A stretch of 64,000 nt of DNA, taken from Suilimivivens aceti (GTDB taxonomy: Bacteria > Bacillota > Clostridia > Lachnospirales > Lachnospiraceae). The DNA lies in assembly GCF_025567405.1 (NCBI RefSeq), contig NZ_JAOQKJ010000005.1, forward strand, positions 1 to 64,000. Reading direction: 5' to 3'. A model generated the notes under the pieces. That model saw nothing but the letters and a program-made list of their open reading frames with translations. It was not told the origin of the DNA and did not search any database. Position 1 is the first letter of the stretch, and the number at the start of each line of letters is the position of its first letter. This document shows positions 43,137 through 50,876 of the stretch, piece after piece. Position numbers and translations under genes: made by a program.

Positions 43137-45884
43137 TTAGTAATGCATAAAGTCCTTTTCTCTTAAAACAACCATATCCTCATCATCATATCTCTTGCCA
43201 AACAGCACATCAAAGAAATGCTTCGGTGTCTTCTTATCTGCATAATAGATCGCTTCATCCACGATCTCTTCAATTTCTGAGAGTGTTACCTCATGGTCAC
43301 TGGTCTGCATATCTGCAATTCTCGTATGCAGTGCCAGAACACCCAGCTCATCAATCGCATATTCCTGCTCCAGGGCGTACTTTCTTGCGTATTTAACAAG
43401 TGTCTGATCATCCAGTGCTTCCACATCTACCCTGAGATTAAAGATTGTTGCCAGTGCCGGATATTTCGTCAGGAACTTTTCTATCGCTTCCTTTTTATCT
43501 TCAAGGATAATGATCAGTCCCTTTCCTTCCTGATTCAACTCTCTGATCAGGGATTCCACTGTATTCTTCTTCATGGAAGCTGCACCCTCAATGATCAGCG
43601 CCCCTCCAAGGAGGCGGTCCAGGGTTGCTCCAACTTCCTTCTTGTTCATATTGCCCCCGGAAATTTTGGCCACCTTGCCTGAAAAATTATTATCAGAAAG
43701 CTGAACCTCCTTCACAAGAAGCTTGGCAAGTGCAGTGGTACCTGTGCCCTCTTCTCCTGTGATCACAACATTTCCTGTGTAAGATGCCAGGCTGATATTA
43801 TCAATTACCTCTACGATCTGCTTTCTTGTTTTCTTGTGATGGATGAACGGAGCGAACTGCTCTCTCTCACTCCTGCTCATTTCGCGTGCAGTATAGGAAT
43901 TCCCTGCCTCTGCTGTTCCCTCTTCTTTCGTTTTTTCTTCTTCCGTTTTTTCTTCTTCCGTTTTTTCTTCTTCTATTTTTTCTTCTTCTATTTTTTCCTC
44001 TGCTGCTTCTTCCTCAGCAATCTCTTTCTCTGGTACTTCCTCAGCCGGGATTTCTTCGTCTAAAGACGTATCCGCTTCCCCGGTCTCTTCCTCTATGATC
44101 TCAGCATCTTCTATGACTTCCGGCTGCTTTTCCGACTGCTCTTCCGGCTGTTCTTCAGCCTTCTCCTCTTCCTTTGCATCAATATCAGAAACCTTTACTA
44201 CCTTGGGGCGCTCTGCTTCTGCTCTTTTCTTACTTTCCCTCACAGCAGCATCCACCATGGCCTTTTCCAGCTCCTCAAGAAGTCCTGTCTTGGTCGCCTC
44301 ATCAAAGTCTGAGAACAGGGAATCCGTCTGCTTGTGTACGCGCTCCTTGATCTCCTGCAGCATCTTCTGCTCATTGTCTTTCTTCATCTTTTCCCATTCA
44401 GCCATAACATCATCAATACTCAGCTGACCGGTGATCTGCTTCTCTATCTGCTCTTCCTCCGGAATAGCCAGACTGATCTGTCCGTCATATTCCTGGGAAA
44501 GGATATCATCAAAACCTGATGGCTTGTGAAATGTACGGATCACACCCGTATTACTGATCGCCGGATTTGGTGACGCCTCCGGAAGTCTTTCTCTGTCCTT
44601 CTGCAGAGATTCTGCCCTGTCGGCCACTTTAGAAACAGACTCCTGCATGGCTGCAATATTCCGTGAGGTCTGTGCATCCTTCTCCACCAGCTCAGAGATC
44701 ACATCTTCTACCTTAACTTCAGAGGTATTGCCAAAGAATACTTCCTCAGATACAGGATCTGCTGCTTCTGAATCACTGTCAGTCAGCATATCCTCACTGA
44801 TCAGCTGCATTTCATCGGTATCCTGCTTAACAGCAGCCGGTGTTTCCGGTCCGGAAGCTGCAGGAAGTTCCTCCGCAGGCATTTCTGATGCTGTTACCTC
44901 ATGGATATCTGCTGCTTCAGCCATGTCTGCTGCTTCAGCAGCTTCTGCTTCTTCTTCCACATCCTGTGTTTCCTTCTGTACGGCATTCTCACGTTCCTCT
45001 GCATGAGATGATACCCCCAGAAATTCCTTCATGCTTTCCGCAAGCTCTTTCTGCAGATTGATGGTATTATACTGACTTACATCAACTGTCTTGACTTCGA
45101 TCTCATCCAGACTCTTGCCCGGCAGCTCCTGGGTAGGATCTGTAAGTACATTCTGCTCCCTGCTGAACTCATCATCCTCTTCCTCTTCTGCTGCCGCCTG
45201 TCCGGCTTCCTCCTGAATGGCTTTTCCTTCTGTCACAATATCGGCTTCAATAATGCCGCCGGTATGCTTCATCTGCTCATATTTCGCTTCCTGCTCCTCT
45301 GTCAGGGGCTGGTGCAGCTTTTTCAGCTCCAGCGCCTTCAGAACATATCTGCCGTCAGAAAACCAAAGGAACATCTCATCACATTCCTCTACACATTTGG
45401 ACTCAAGTCCTACCCTGTGATAAAGATATGCCAGTTCATAAGCCCACTTCTCACGGTAATCCTTTTTCTTCAGCTCCTCCAGTACTGCAATTCTCTCTTC
45501 CAGGCTGACTTCCTGTGCCTCATAAAGCTTATACTGAAGAATGTATCTGCCAGAGTCCTTCGGCGCAAGCTGCACAAATTCCTTATAGTATTCGATTGCC
45601 TGCACATATTCTTCCAGCTTAATGGAAAGCTCACAAAGTGAATAAACAATAGGGCGCCTTCCGCCGCCCTTCTCATAGGCAAGCAGGAGAATATCCCTGC
45701 TGTCCTCATATCTTCTGTTGATTTTATATAGATCACTGATCGTACAGAGCATCATCACACTTCTGACCCTGCGCCAGTCAATGGTATCTGCAATCTTAGC
45801 AGCTTCCGCATATTCGCCGTCAGCGATCAGCGATTTAATCTCTTCTGCACGTACTTTATATTCATACTTATCCAAGGTACTCAC
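43137..45884 (-). CDS. TPR/acidic-repeat/ATPase-like protein of unknown function
   Basis: The 915-residue protein has three parts. Residues 1-210 form TPR-like helical repeats (LLLAYEKGGGRRPIVYSLCELS). Residues 210-690 are low-complexity and acidic, including five-residue EEKxE repeats. Residues 690-915 resemble an AAA-type ATPase: VVITGEEGTGTTALAKLL in the P-loop position, GALIIEGAASM, then a helical lid (DDQTLVKYARKYALEQEYAID). The P-loop has threonine where lysine is expected, so ATP hydrolysis is doubtful. It starts with GTG and has its own promoter. Its linkage to glgB suggests nothing definite. Confidence 0.7.
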   Translation of the reverse strand: MSTLDKYEYKVRAEEIKSLIADGEYAEAAKIADTIDWRRVRSVMMLCTISDLYKINRRYEDSRDILLLAYEKGGGRRPIVYSLCELSIKLEEYVQAIEYYKEFVQLAPKDSGRYILQYKLYEAQEVSLEERIAVLEELKKKDYREKWAYELAYLYHRVGLESKCVEECDEMFLWFSDGRYVLKALELKKLHQPLTEEQEAKYEQMKHTGGIIEADIVTEGKAIQEEAGQAAAEEEEDDEFSREQNVLTDPTQELPGKSLDEIEVKTVDVSQYNTINLQKELAESMKEFLGVSSHAEERENAVQKETQDVEEEAEAAEAADMAEAADIHEVTASEMPAEELPAASGPETPAAVKQDTDEMQLISEDMLTDSDSEAADPVSEEVFFGNTSEVKVEDVISELVEKDAQTSRNIAAMQESVSKVADRAESLQKDRERLPEASPNPAISNTGVIRTFHKPSGFDDILSQEYDGQISLAIPEEEQIEKQITGQLSIDDVMAEWEKMKKDNEQKMLQEIKERVHKQTDSLFSDFDEATKTGLLEELEKAMVDAAVRESKKRAEAERPKVVKVSDIDAKEEEKAEEQPEEQSEKQPEVIEDAEIIEEETGEADTSLDEEIPAEEVPEKEIAEEEAAEEKIEEEKIEEEKTEEEKTEEEKTKEEGTAEAGNSYTAREMSRSEREQFAPFIHHKKTRKQIVEVIDNISLASYTGNVVITGEEGTGTTALAKLLVKEVQLSDNNFSGKVAKISGGNMNKKEVGATLDRLLGGALIIEGAASMKKNTVESLIRELNQEGKGLIIILEDKKEAIEKFLTKYPALATIFNLRVDVEALDDQTLVKYARKYALEQEYAIDELGVLALHTRIADMQTSDHEVTLSEIEEIVDEAIYYADKKTPKHFFDVLFGKRYDDEDMVVLREKDFMHY
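43926..43995. repeat. 15-base tandem repeat encoding EEKxE
   Basis: About five 15-base units of the form TTTTTTCTTCTTCCG (plus strand) encode tandem EEK(T/I)E on the minus strand. Copy number should vary between strains by slippage. Confidence 0.85.
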
Positions 45885-45932
45885 CTCATGCTCTCAGATT
45901 TATGGACAAAATAACCCGATTTTCATTTTTTA

Positions 45933-45961
45933 AGTGTACCATAGCATGCCCTTTCTGTCAA
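45933..45961 (-). promoter_or_regulatory. promoter of the TPR/ATPase-glgB transcript
   Basis: On the minus strand a perfect -35 TTGACA (45961-45956), a 17-base spacer and a -10 TACACT (45938-45933) lie about 50 bases before the GTG start. Confidence 0.75.
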
Positions 45962-45968
45962 AGGACAC

Positions 45969-46018
45969 AAAAAAAAGCACCATCCCCAAGGCTCATATGT
46001 CCTCAAAAACGGTACTTG
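45969..46018 (-). terminator. probable terminator of tRNA-Lys
   Basis: On the minus strand a weak stem (AGTACC with GGTGCT, wobble pairs, inner GAGG/CCTT stem) is followed by eight T. It lies between the tRNA and the downstream gene's promoter. Confidence 0.5.
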
Positions 46019-46022
46019 TAAG

Positions 46023-46095
46023 TGCACCGCCAGGGGCTCGAACCCTGGACACCCTGATTAAGAGTCAGGTGCTCTACCAACTGAGCTAGCGGTGC
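46023..46095 (-). tRNA. tRNA-Lys (anticodon CTT)
   Basis: The minus strand folds as a 73-base cloverleaf. The acceptor GCACCGC pairs with GCGGTGC, followed by discriminator A. The D-arm has AGCTCAGTTGGTAGAGC, the anticodon loop is CTCTTAA, and the T-loop is GGGTTCGAGCCCC. It reads AAG lysine codons. No CCA is encoded. Confidence 0.97.
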
Positions 46096-46123
46096 GTTTC
46101 CCTTGCAAAATCTTGTGTATCAT

Positions 46124-46168
46124 TTGCAACGCAAGTGTTATTATAGTATAATGCTTTTTGAATTGCAA
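46124..46168. promoter_or_regulatory. symmetrical divergent promoter (tRNA-Lys / tatD-rsmA-hydE)
   Basis: Plus strand: TTGCAA (46124-46129), 17-base spacer, TATAAT (46147-46152). Minus strand: TTGCAA (46168-46163), 17-base spacer, TATAAT (46145-46140). The two -10 boxes are one base apart and each lies in the other's spacer, so RNA polymerase can occupy only one direction at a time. Confidence 0.8.
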
Positions 46169-46215
46169 GTATTTTTTCAAAAATTTTTAAAAAAATTGAA
46201 AATGGAGTTTTTCTT

Positions 46216-47013
46216 ATGATTTTTGATACCCATGCACATTATGATGATGAGGCTTTTCAGGAGGACAGGGACAGTCTTCTCATGAGCCTTAAGGACAATG
46301 ACATCGGCGCTGTGATCAATGTTGCTGCCGATATGGAAAGCGTAGAGACTACCCTTGCCCTGTCACAGAAGTACTCTTTTGTCTATGCAGCTCTTGGCGT
46401 CCATCCTTCTGGCACTGCTGCCCTTACAGAAGAAGACATGCAGCACATCCTGACTCTTGCCACCGGGCACTCCGTGAAAAGGGGTGGTAAAGTAGTGGCT
46501 ATCGGTGAGATCGGTCTTGATTATTATTATGAAGGGAATGGGGATCCGGAACGTACCATTCAAAAGAAATGGTTTGAGCGCCAGCTCTTTCTGGCAAAAG
46601 AAGCCGCCCTTCCTGTTATCATCCATTCCAGAGACGCTGCCAGAGATACTTATGATATCATGAAATCCGCTGATGCCGGAAATATTGGCGGTGTTGTCCA
46701 CTGCTACTCCTATTCTCTGGAAATGGCAAAGGAATTCCTTTCCCTCGGCTTTTCTTTTGGGATCGGCGGCGTACTTACCTTTAAAAATGCCAGAAAGCTC
46801 TTTGATGTGGTAGAATATCTTCCGATGGATAAAATCCTTCTGGAAACAGACTGTCCTTATCTTGCCCCTGTGCCAAACAGAGGAAAAAGGAACAGTTCCC
46901 TGAATCTTCCTTATGTGATAAAAGCAATCAGTGAGATCAAGAAGCTTCCAGAAGAACAGATCACAGCAGCCACAGAGCAGAATGCCAGAAAGCTCTTTGG
47001 CATAAAAGAGTAA
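46216..47013 (+). CDS. tatD: TatD family metal-dependent hydrolase
   Basis: The 265-residue protein has the TIM-barrel metal ligands of the family: DTHAHYDD at the start, GEIGLDYYY, IHSRDA, VVHCYS and LLETDCPYL. TatD proteins are 3'-5' exonucleases or DNases and, in some cases, act on D-aminoacyl substrates. It is the first gene of an operon with rsmA and hydE. The tatD-rsmA order is common in Firmicutes. GGAG lies eight bases before the ATG. Confidence 0.93.
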   Translation: MIFDTHAHYDDEAFQEDRDSLLMSLKDNDIGAVINVAADMESVETTLALSQKYSFVYAALGVHPSGTAALTEEDMQHILTLATGHSVKRGGKVVAIGEIGLDYYYEGNGDPERTIQKKWFERQLFLAKEAALPVIIHSRDAARDTYDIMKSADAGNIGGVVHCYSYSLEMAKEFLSLGFSFGIGGVLTFKNARKLFDVVEYLPMDKILLETDCPYLAPVPNRGKRNSSLNLPYVIKAISEIKKLPEEQITAATEQNARKLFGIKE

Positions 47014-47026
47014 GGAGGATACCCAT

Positions 47027-47896
47027 ATGCCAACTCTCGGAAATCCGGCAGGAACGCTGGAAATACTGAAAAAATATAACTTTAACTTCCAGAAACGCTT
47101 CGGGCAGAACTTTCTGATCGATGGAAATATCCTGAATAAGATCATTTCCTCCGCAGGGATCACCAGGGATGATTTTGTACTTGAGATCGGTCCCGGCATT
47201 GGAACCATGACCCAGTATCTGGCTGAAAGTGCCAGGGAAGTGGTATCTGTAGAAATTGACAGGGCACTGATCCCCATTCTTGCAGACACCCTTTCTCCCT
47301 ATAATAATGTCACTATTATCAACGAAGATATCCTGAAGGTGGACATTGCCGCTCTTGCCAGAGAAAGAAACAACAGCAGACCGATCAAGGTCGTTGCCAA
47401 CCTTCCCTACTATATTACAACCCCTATCATTATGGGACTTTTTGAAAGCCATGTCCCTTTAAAAAGCATTACTATCATGGTACAGAAGGAAGTGGCACAG
47501 CGCATGCAGGTTGGTCCCGGCACGAAAGATTACGGTGCCCTGTCCCTGGCTGTCCAGTATTATGCAAAGCCGGAAATCGTAGCTACCGTTTCTCCGGAAT
47601 GCTTTATCCCAAAGCCAAATGTCGGCAGTGCCGTGATCCGGCTCACCTGCCATGATAAGCCTTCCGTGACCGTTCCTGATGAGAGATTTCTGTTTGACGT
47701 GATCCGTGCCTCCTTCCAGCAGCGCAGGAAAACACTGACTAACAGCCTTTCTCATGCAGGTCTTCCCGGTATTACCAGGGAGGCTGTAGAGCAGGCTCTC
47801 CTGGAAATGGAGCTTTCTCCCTCCATCCGGGGAGAAGCCCTTTCACTGGAGGAATTTGCCGCCCTCAGCAGTATTCTTTATACAAACAGGAAATAA
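47027..47896 (+). CDS. rsmA: 16S rRNA dimethyladenosine transferase
   Basis: The 289-residue methyltransferase makes two dimethyladenosines near the 3' end of 16S rRNA (KsgA). It has the entry motif RFGQNFLIDGN, the SAM-binding loop LEIGPGIGTMTQYL, and the catalytic NLPYYITTPIIM. The C-terminal helical domain has ASFQQRRKTLTNSL. AAGGAGG precedes the ATG. It follows tatD by 13 bases and is standard for the family in length. Confidence 0.97.
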   Translation: MPTLGNPAGTLEILKKYNFNFQKRFGQNFLIDGNILNKIISSAGITRDDFVLEIGPGIGTMTQYLAESAREVVSVEIDRALIPILADTLSPYNNVTIINEDILKVDIAALARERNNSRPIKVVANLPYYITTPIIMGLFESHVPLKSITIMVQKEVAQRMQVGPGTKDYGALSLAVQYYAKPEIVATVSPECFIPKPNVGSAVIRLTCHDKPSVTVPDERFLFDVIRASFQQRRKTLTNSLSHAGLPGITREAVEQALLEMELSPSIRGEALSLEEFAALSSILYTNRK

Positions 47897-47902
47897 ATAA
47901 AG

Positions 47903-48934
47903 ATGTCATTGATCGAAGAAATCAGAACCAGACAAAATATTACAAAGGATCAGCTTGTCCACCTCCTTACTACAGAAGATGAATCACTTCTGACCCGTTT
48001 AAAAATAACCGCCAGGGCAGTCGCAGACTCCGTTTACGGAAACCAGATCTTTATCCGCGGACTGATCGAATTTACCAATTATTGCAAAAATGACTGCTAT
48101 TACTGCGGCATCCGGAGAAGCAATACGCGCTCTGACCGCTACCGCCTCACAGAGGATCAGATCCTCTCCTGCTGCCAGAATGGCTACGAGCTTGGCTTCC
48201 GTACCTTTGTCCTGCAGGGCGGAGAAGATCCATGGTATAGCGATGATAAGATCTGTGCGGTCGTATCCCGGATCCGTTCCTCCTACCCGGACTGTGCGGT
48301 CACACTTTCTATTGGTGAAAAGTCAGAGGAAAGCTACCAGCGCTTCTTTGACGCCGGCGCTGACCGGTATCTGCTCCGGCATGAAACTGCCGATGAAACG
48401 CATTACAGAAAGCTCCATCCTGAGGAAATGTCTCTTTCCCACAGAAAAAACTGTCTCAGGACACTGAAAAGAATCGGCTACCAGACCGGATGTGGCTTTA
48501 TGGTAGGATCTCCTTTCCAGACCATGGACAGTCTTTATGAGGATCTTATGTTTATTCTGGAATTGCAGCCGGAAATGACAGGCATCGGTCCCTTCATTCC
48601 CCATAAGGATACCCCATTTGCAGACCGCCCCGCCGGCACACTCGACAGAACGCTGCGGCTTCTGTCCATTATAAGGCTCCTGCACCCCCATGTGCTGCTG
48701 CCTGCCACCACTGCCCTTGGCACCATTCATCCTCTGGGAAGGGAAATGGGCATACAGGCCGGTGCCAATGTGGTCATGCCAAATCTTTCCCCCACAGATG
48801 TACGGGGCAAATATCTTCTCTATGATAACAAGATCTGCACCGGTGATGAAGCTGCTGAATGCCGCTGCTGTATGCAGCGGCGCATGGAAGGCATTGGCTA
48901 TGAGGTCGTCACAGACAGAGGAGATTTCCGCTGA
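47903..48934 (+). CDS. hydE: [FeFe]-hydrogenase maturase HydE (radical SAM)
   Basis: The 343-residue protein has a radical SAM cluster motif, NYCKNDCYYCGIR (Cys-x3-Cys-x2-Cys), and the HydE phrases LQGGEDPWYSD and LRHETADETHYRKLHP. It also has a C-terminal auxiliary segment ECRCCMQRRMEGIGY. HydE helps build the diiron subcluster of the hydrogenase H-cluster with HydF and HydG, which are not in this window. Biotin synthase BioB is the closest alternative but lacks these phrases. It follows rsmA by six bases. Its last 37 bases overlap the convergent regulator. Confidence 0.9.
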   Translation: MSLIEEIRTRQNITKDQLVHLLTTEDESLLTRLKITARAVADSVYGNQIFIRGLIEFTNYCKNDCYYCGIRRSNTRSDRYRLTEDQILSCCQNGYELGFRTFVLQGGEDPWYSDDKICAVVSRIRSSYPDCAVTLSIGEKSEESYQRFFDAGADRYLLRHETADETHYRKLHPEEMSLSHRKNCLRTLKRIGYQTGCGFMVGSPFQTMDSLYEDLMFILELQPEMTGIGPFIPHKDTPFADRPAGTLDRTLRLLSIIRLLHPHVLLPATTALGTIHPLGREMGIQAGANVVMPNLSPTDVRGKYLLYDNKICTGDEAAECRCCMQRRMEGIGYEVVTDRGDFR

Positions 48935-49809
48935 TATCCCTTTTCGTGCTGCTGCTTGTACTGCTTCGGCGTCATCCCCTTCCACTTCCGAAAGGTCTTG
49001 ATCAGGTGGCTGCTATCTGAAAACCCGGTCTCCTGGCTGATATAGCTTAAGTCAAAATCTGTGAACAGCAGCATATCTGCCACCTTACTGATCCGGATCA
49101 GCTCAATATACTCCTTGCAGGAACGTCCATAATACTGCTTGAAATTTTTAGCAAAATAAGAATAGCTCATATTGCACCGGTCTGCCAGTTCTTCCACCCG
49201 GATAGGCTCACCGGCATGTGCATCTATGTAAGTCGTGATATCACGGAAGGAATTGATCTCCCTTGGCTGTCCGGCCAGTTTATCCGTATCAAAACCATTT
49301 TCTCTCCAGATACGGATCAGTCCTACCATCAGATCACAGATCCTGTCATGGACAATAATCCCATAACCATAATCTCTTTTCTCAAGTTCTTCCCTGCATC
49401 GTTCAAAAACAGAGGCCACTGGCAGATGCCGGAGCTGACTTTCCTGAAAAAAAACATTTGCATGCTCATCCTTGCTCGCACTGCGCAGGATCATGGGAAG
49501 ACTCGGCGCATAGCTTTTCTCTGTATACAGCCTGTTAGTATCAAATTTCAGCACCTCATATTTCAGTGGTCCATTGGTAACTGCATAGATCCCATGCACC
49601 GCCTCCGGATGAAAAATGATCAGATCCCCCGGCTCCAGAATATAATTGCAGCCATCACACTCTATCAGCGCCGTTCCCTCTTTCATATAGATCAGCTCCA
49701 TAAAATAGTGCCAGTGGGATCGTATGGGAAATGCCATCTGTGAGGTATCATATAAAAATGCCTCATAAGGTGAATCCAGTGTATCATGATATTCAAATAA
49801 ATACTGCAT
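48898..49809 (-). CDS. AraC family regulator with cupin sensor
   Basis: An N-terminal cupin-like domain (FPIRSHWHYFMELIYMKEG, LEPGDLIIFHPEAVHGIY) is followed by a C-terminal AraC DNA-binding domain (ELADRCNMSYSYFAKNFKQYYG, TGFSDSSHLIKTFRKWKGM). I favour the ATG at 49809; a TTG at 49842 would add 11 residues. It is divergent from the GH113-like gene and the ABC exporter and probably controls them. The tail overlaps hydE by 37 bases on the other strand. Confidence 0.9.
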   Translation of the reverse strand: MQYLFEYHDTLDSPYEAFLYDTSQMAFPIRSHWHYFMELIYMKEGTALIECDGCNYILEPGDLIIFHPEAVHGIYAVTNGPLKYEVLKFDTNRLYTEKSYAPSLPMILRSASKDEHANVFFQESQLRHLPVASVFERCREELEKRDYGYGIIVHDRICDLMVGLIRIWRENGFDTDKLAGQPREINSFRDITTYIDAHAGEPIRVEELADRCNMSYSYFAKNFKQYYGRSCKEYIELIRISKVADMLLFTDFDLSYISQETGFSDSSHLIKTFRKWKGMTPKQYKQQHEKGYQRKSPLSVTTS

Positions 49810-49933
49810 TTCTTTGCTCTTTTCCAAAATAGATTTATACAATTTTCACATGACTATATTATACCGGACAGACAAGGAAAGTGCTATATTTTTACTGTTT
49901 CAGAAAGTATAATTTTGTAAAAAGGAGTCCGAT

Positions 49934-50875
49934 ATGGAACTGATGCAGATGATCAAGGGCATTACCTTTGCCCCCTTTTCCCGCAGAGGAAAGCTGGATA
50001 CCAAAGCCGCAAGAGCAAGTCTTCGCAATCTGAAAAAGCTGACAGGTGCCAACTTGATCATTCTTGTTCCAAACGGACTTCAGGAAACCCCTCAGTCAGA
50101 AACCATTGCTCGTGAAACGCAGGCCAATGCCACTGATGAAGAGTTTCTTTCTATCATTGAATATGCTCACAGCCTTGGTCTTTCAGTAGCCTTAAAGCCC
50201 ACTGTCAACTGCATGAACGGAACCTGGCGGGCCCACATCAGCTTTTTCGACAAGGATGTTCCCTGTGAACCTAAGTGGAGTAACTGGTTTGCCTCCTACA
50301 CCGCATTTCAGCTTCATTATGCAGCCCTTGCTGAAAAAAGTGGCTGCGCAATGTTTATCGCAGGCTGCGAGATGGTCATGAGTGAGCACCGGGATGCTGA
50401 GTGGCGAAAGCTGATATCTGATATCAAAGAGGTCTATCACGGACCGGTTTCTTATAATACAGACAAATATCAGGAAGACAATGTTACCTGGTGGGACTGC
50501 GTGGATGTGATCTCTTCAAGCGGCTATTACCCTGTAAATGACTGGGAAAATCAGCTTGACCGGATTGAAAGGGTCGTAAAAAAATTTAACAAGCCCTTTT
50601 TCTTCGCAGAGTGCGGCTGCATGTCTACCAAAGGCTCCTTTCTCGTTCCCAACGACTGGTGCATCCGTGGGGAGGCTGCTCCTGACGAACAGGCTTCGTG
50701 GTACAAGGCCATGTTTGAGGCCTGCAAAAAGCGCCCCTTTGTCAGAGGCTTCTGTATATGGGACTGGGCTGCAAAGCAATATCCTCTATCAGGAGCTGCA
50801 GCCAATACCGGCTATGAAATTTACGGAAAGCCTGCTTTGGAAGTCGTACATCACTATTATAAGGAAATGAACTGA
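49934..50875 (+). CDS. GH113-like glycoside hydrolase
   Basis: The 313-residue protein looks like a clan-A TIM barrel. It has IKGITFAPFSRRGK at the start, the likely acid/base glutamate in FIAGCEMVMSEH (about residue 145), and the likely nucleophile glutamate in FFFAECGCMS (about residue 232). RGFCIWDWAAKQYP lies near the end. These resemble GH113 beta-mannanases; related clan-A families are possible. There is no signal peptide, so it acts on short imported or internal sugars. AAAAGGAG precedes the ATG. The ABC gene follows after one base. Confidence 0.7.
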   Translation: MELMQMIKGITFAPFSRRGKLDTKAARASLRNLKKLTGANLIILVPNGLQETPQSETIARETQANATDEEFLSIIEYAHSLGLSVALKPTVNCMNGTWRAHISFFDKDVPCEPKWSNWFASYTAFQLHYAALAEKSGCAMFIAGCEMVMSEHRDAEWRKLISDIKEVYHGPVSYNTDKYQEDNVTWWDCVDVISSSGYYPVNDWENQLDRIERVVKKFNKPFFFAECGCMSTKGSFLVPNDWCIRGEAAPDEQASWYKAMFEACKKRPFVRGFCIWDWAAKQYPLSGAAANTGYEIYGKPALEVVHHYYKEMN

Positions 50876-50876
50876 C

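Noticed and set aside
43926..43995. Tandem repeats as a CRISPR-like array
   Set aside because: The 15-base units are directly adjacent without spacers and encode an EEKxE protein repeat.
43836..44098. Phe/Leu-rich open frames on the plus strand
   Set aside because: They are the reverse reading of the Glu/Lys repeat of the TPR/ATPase-like gene.
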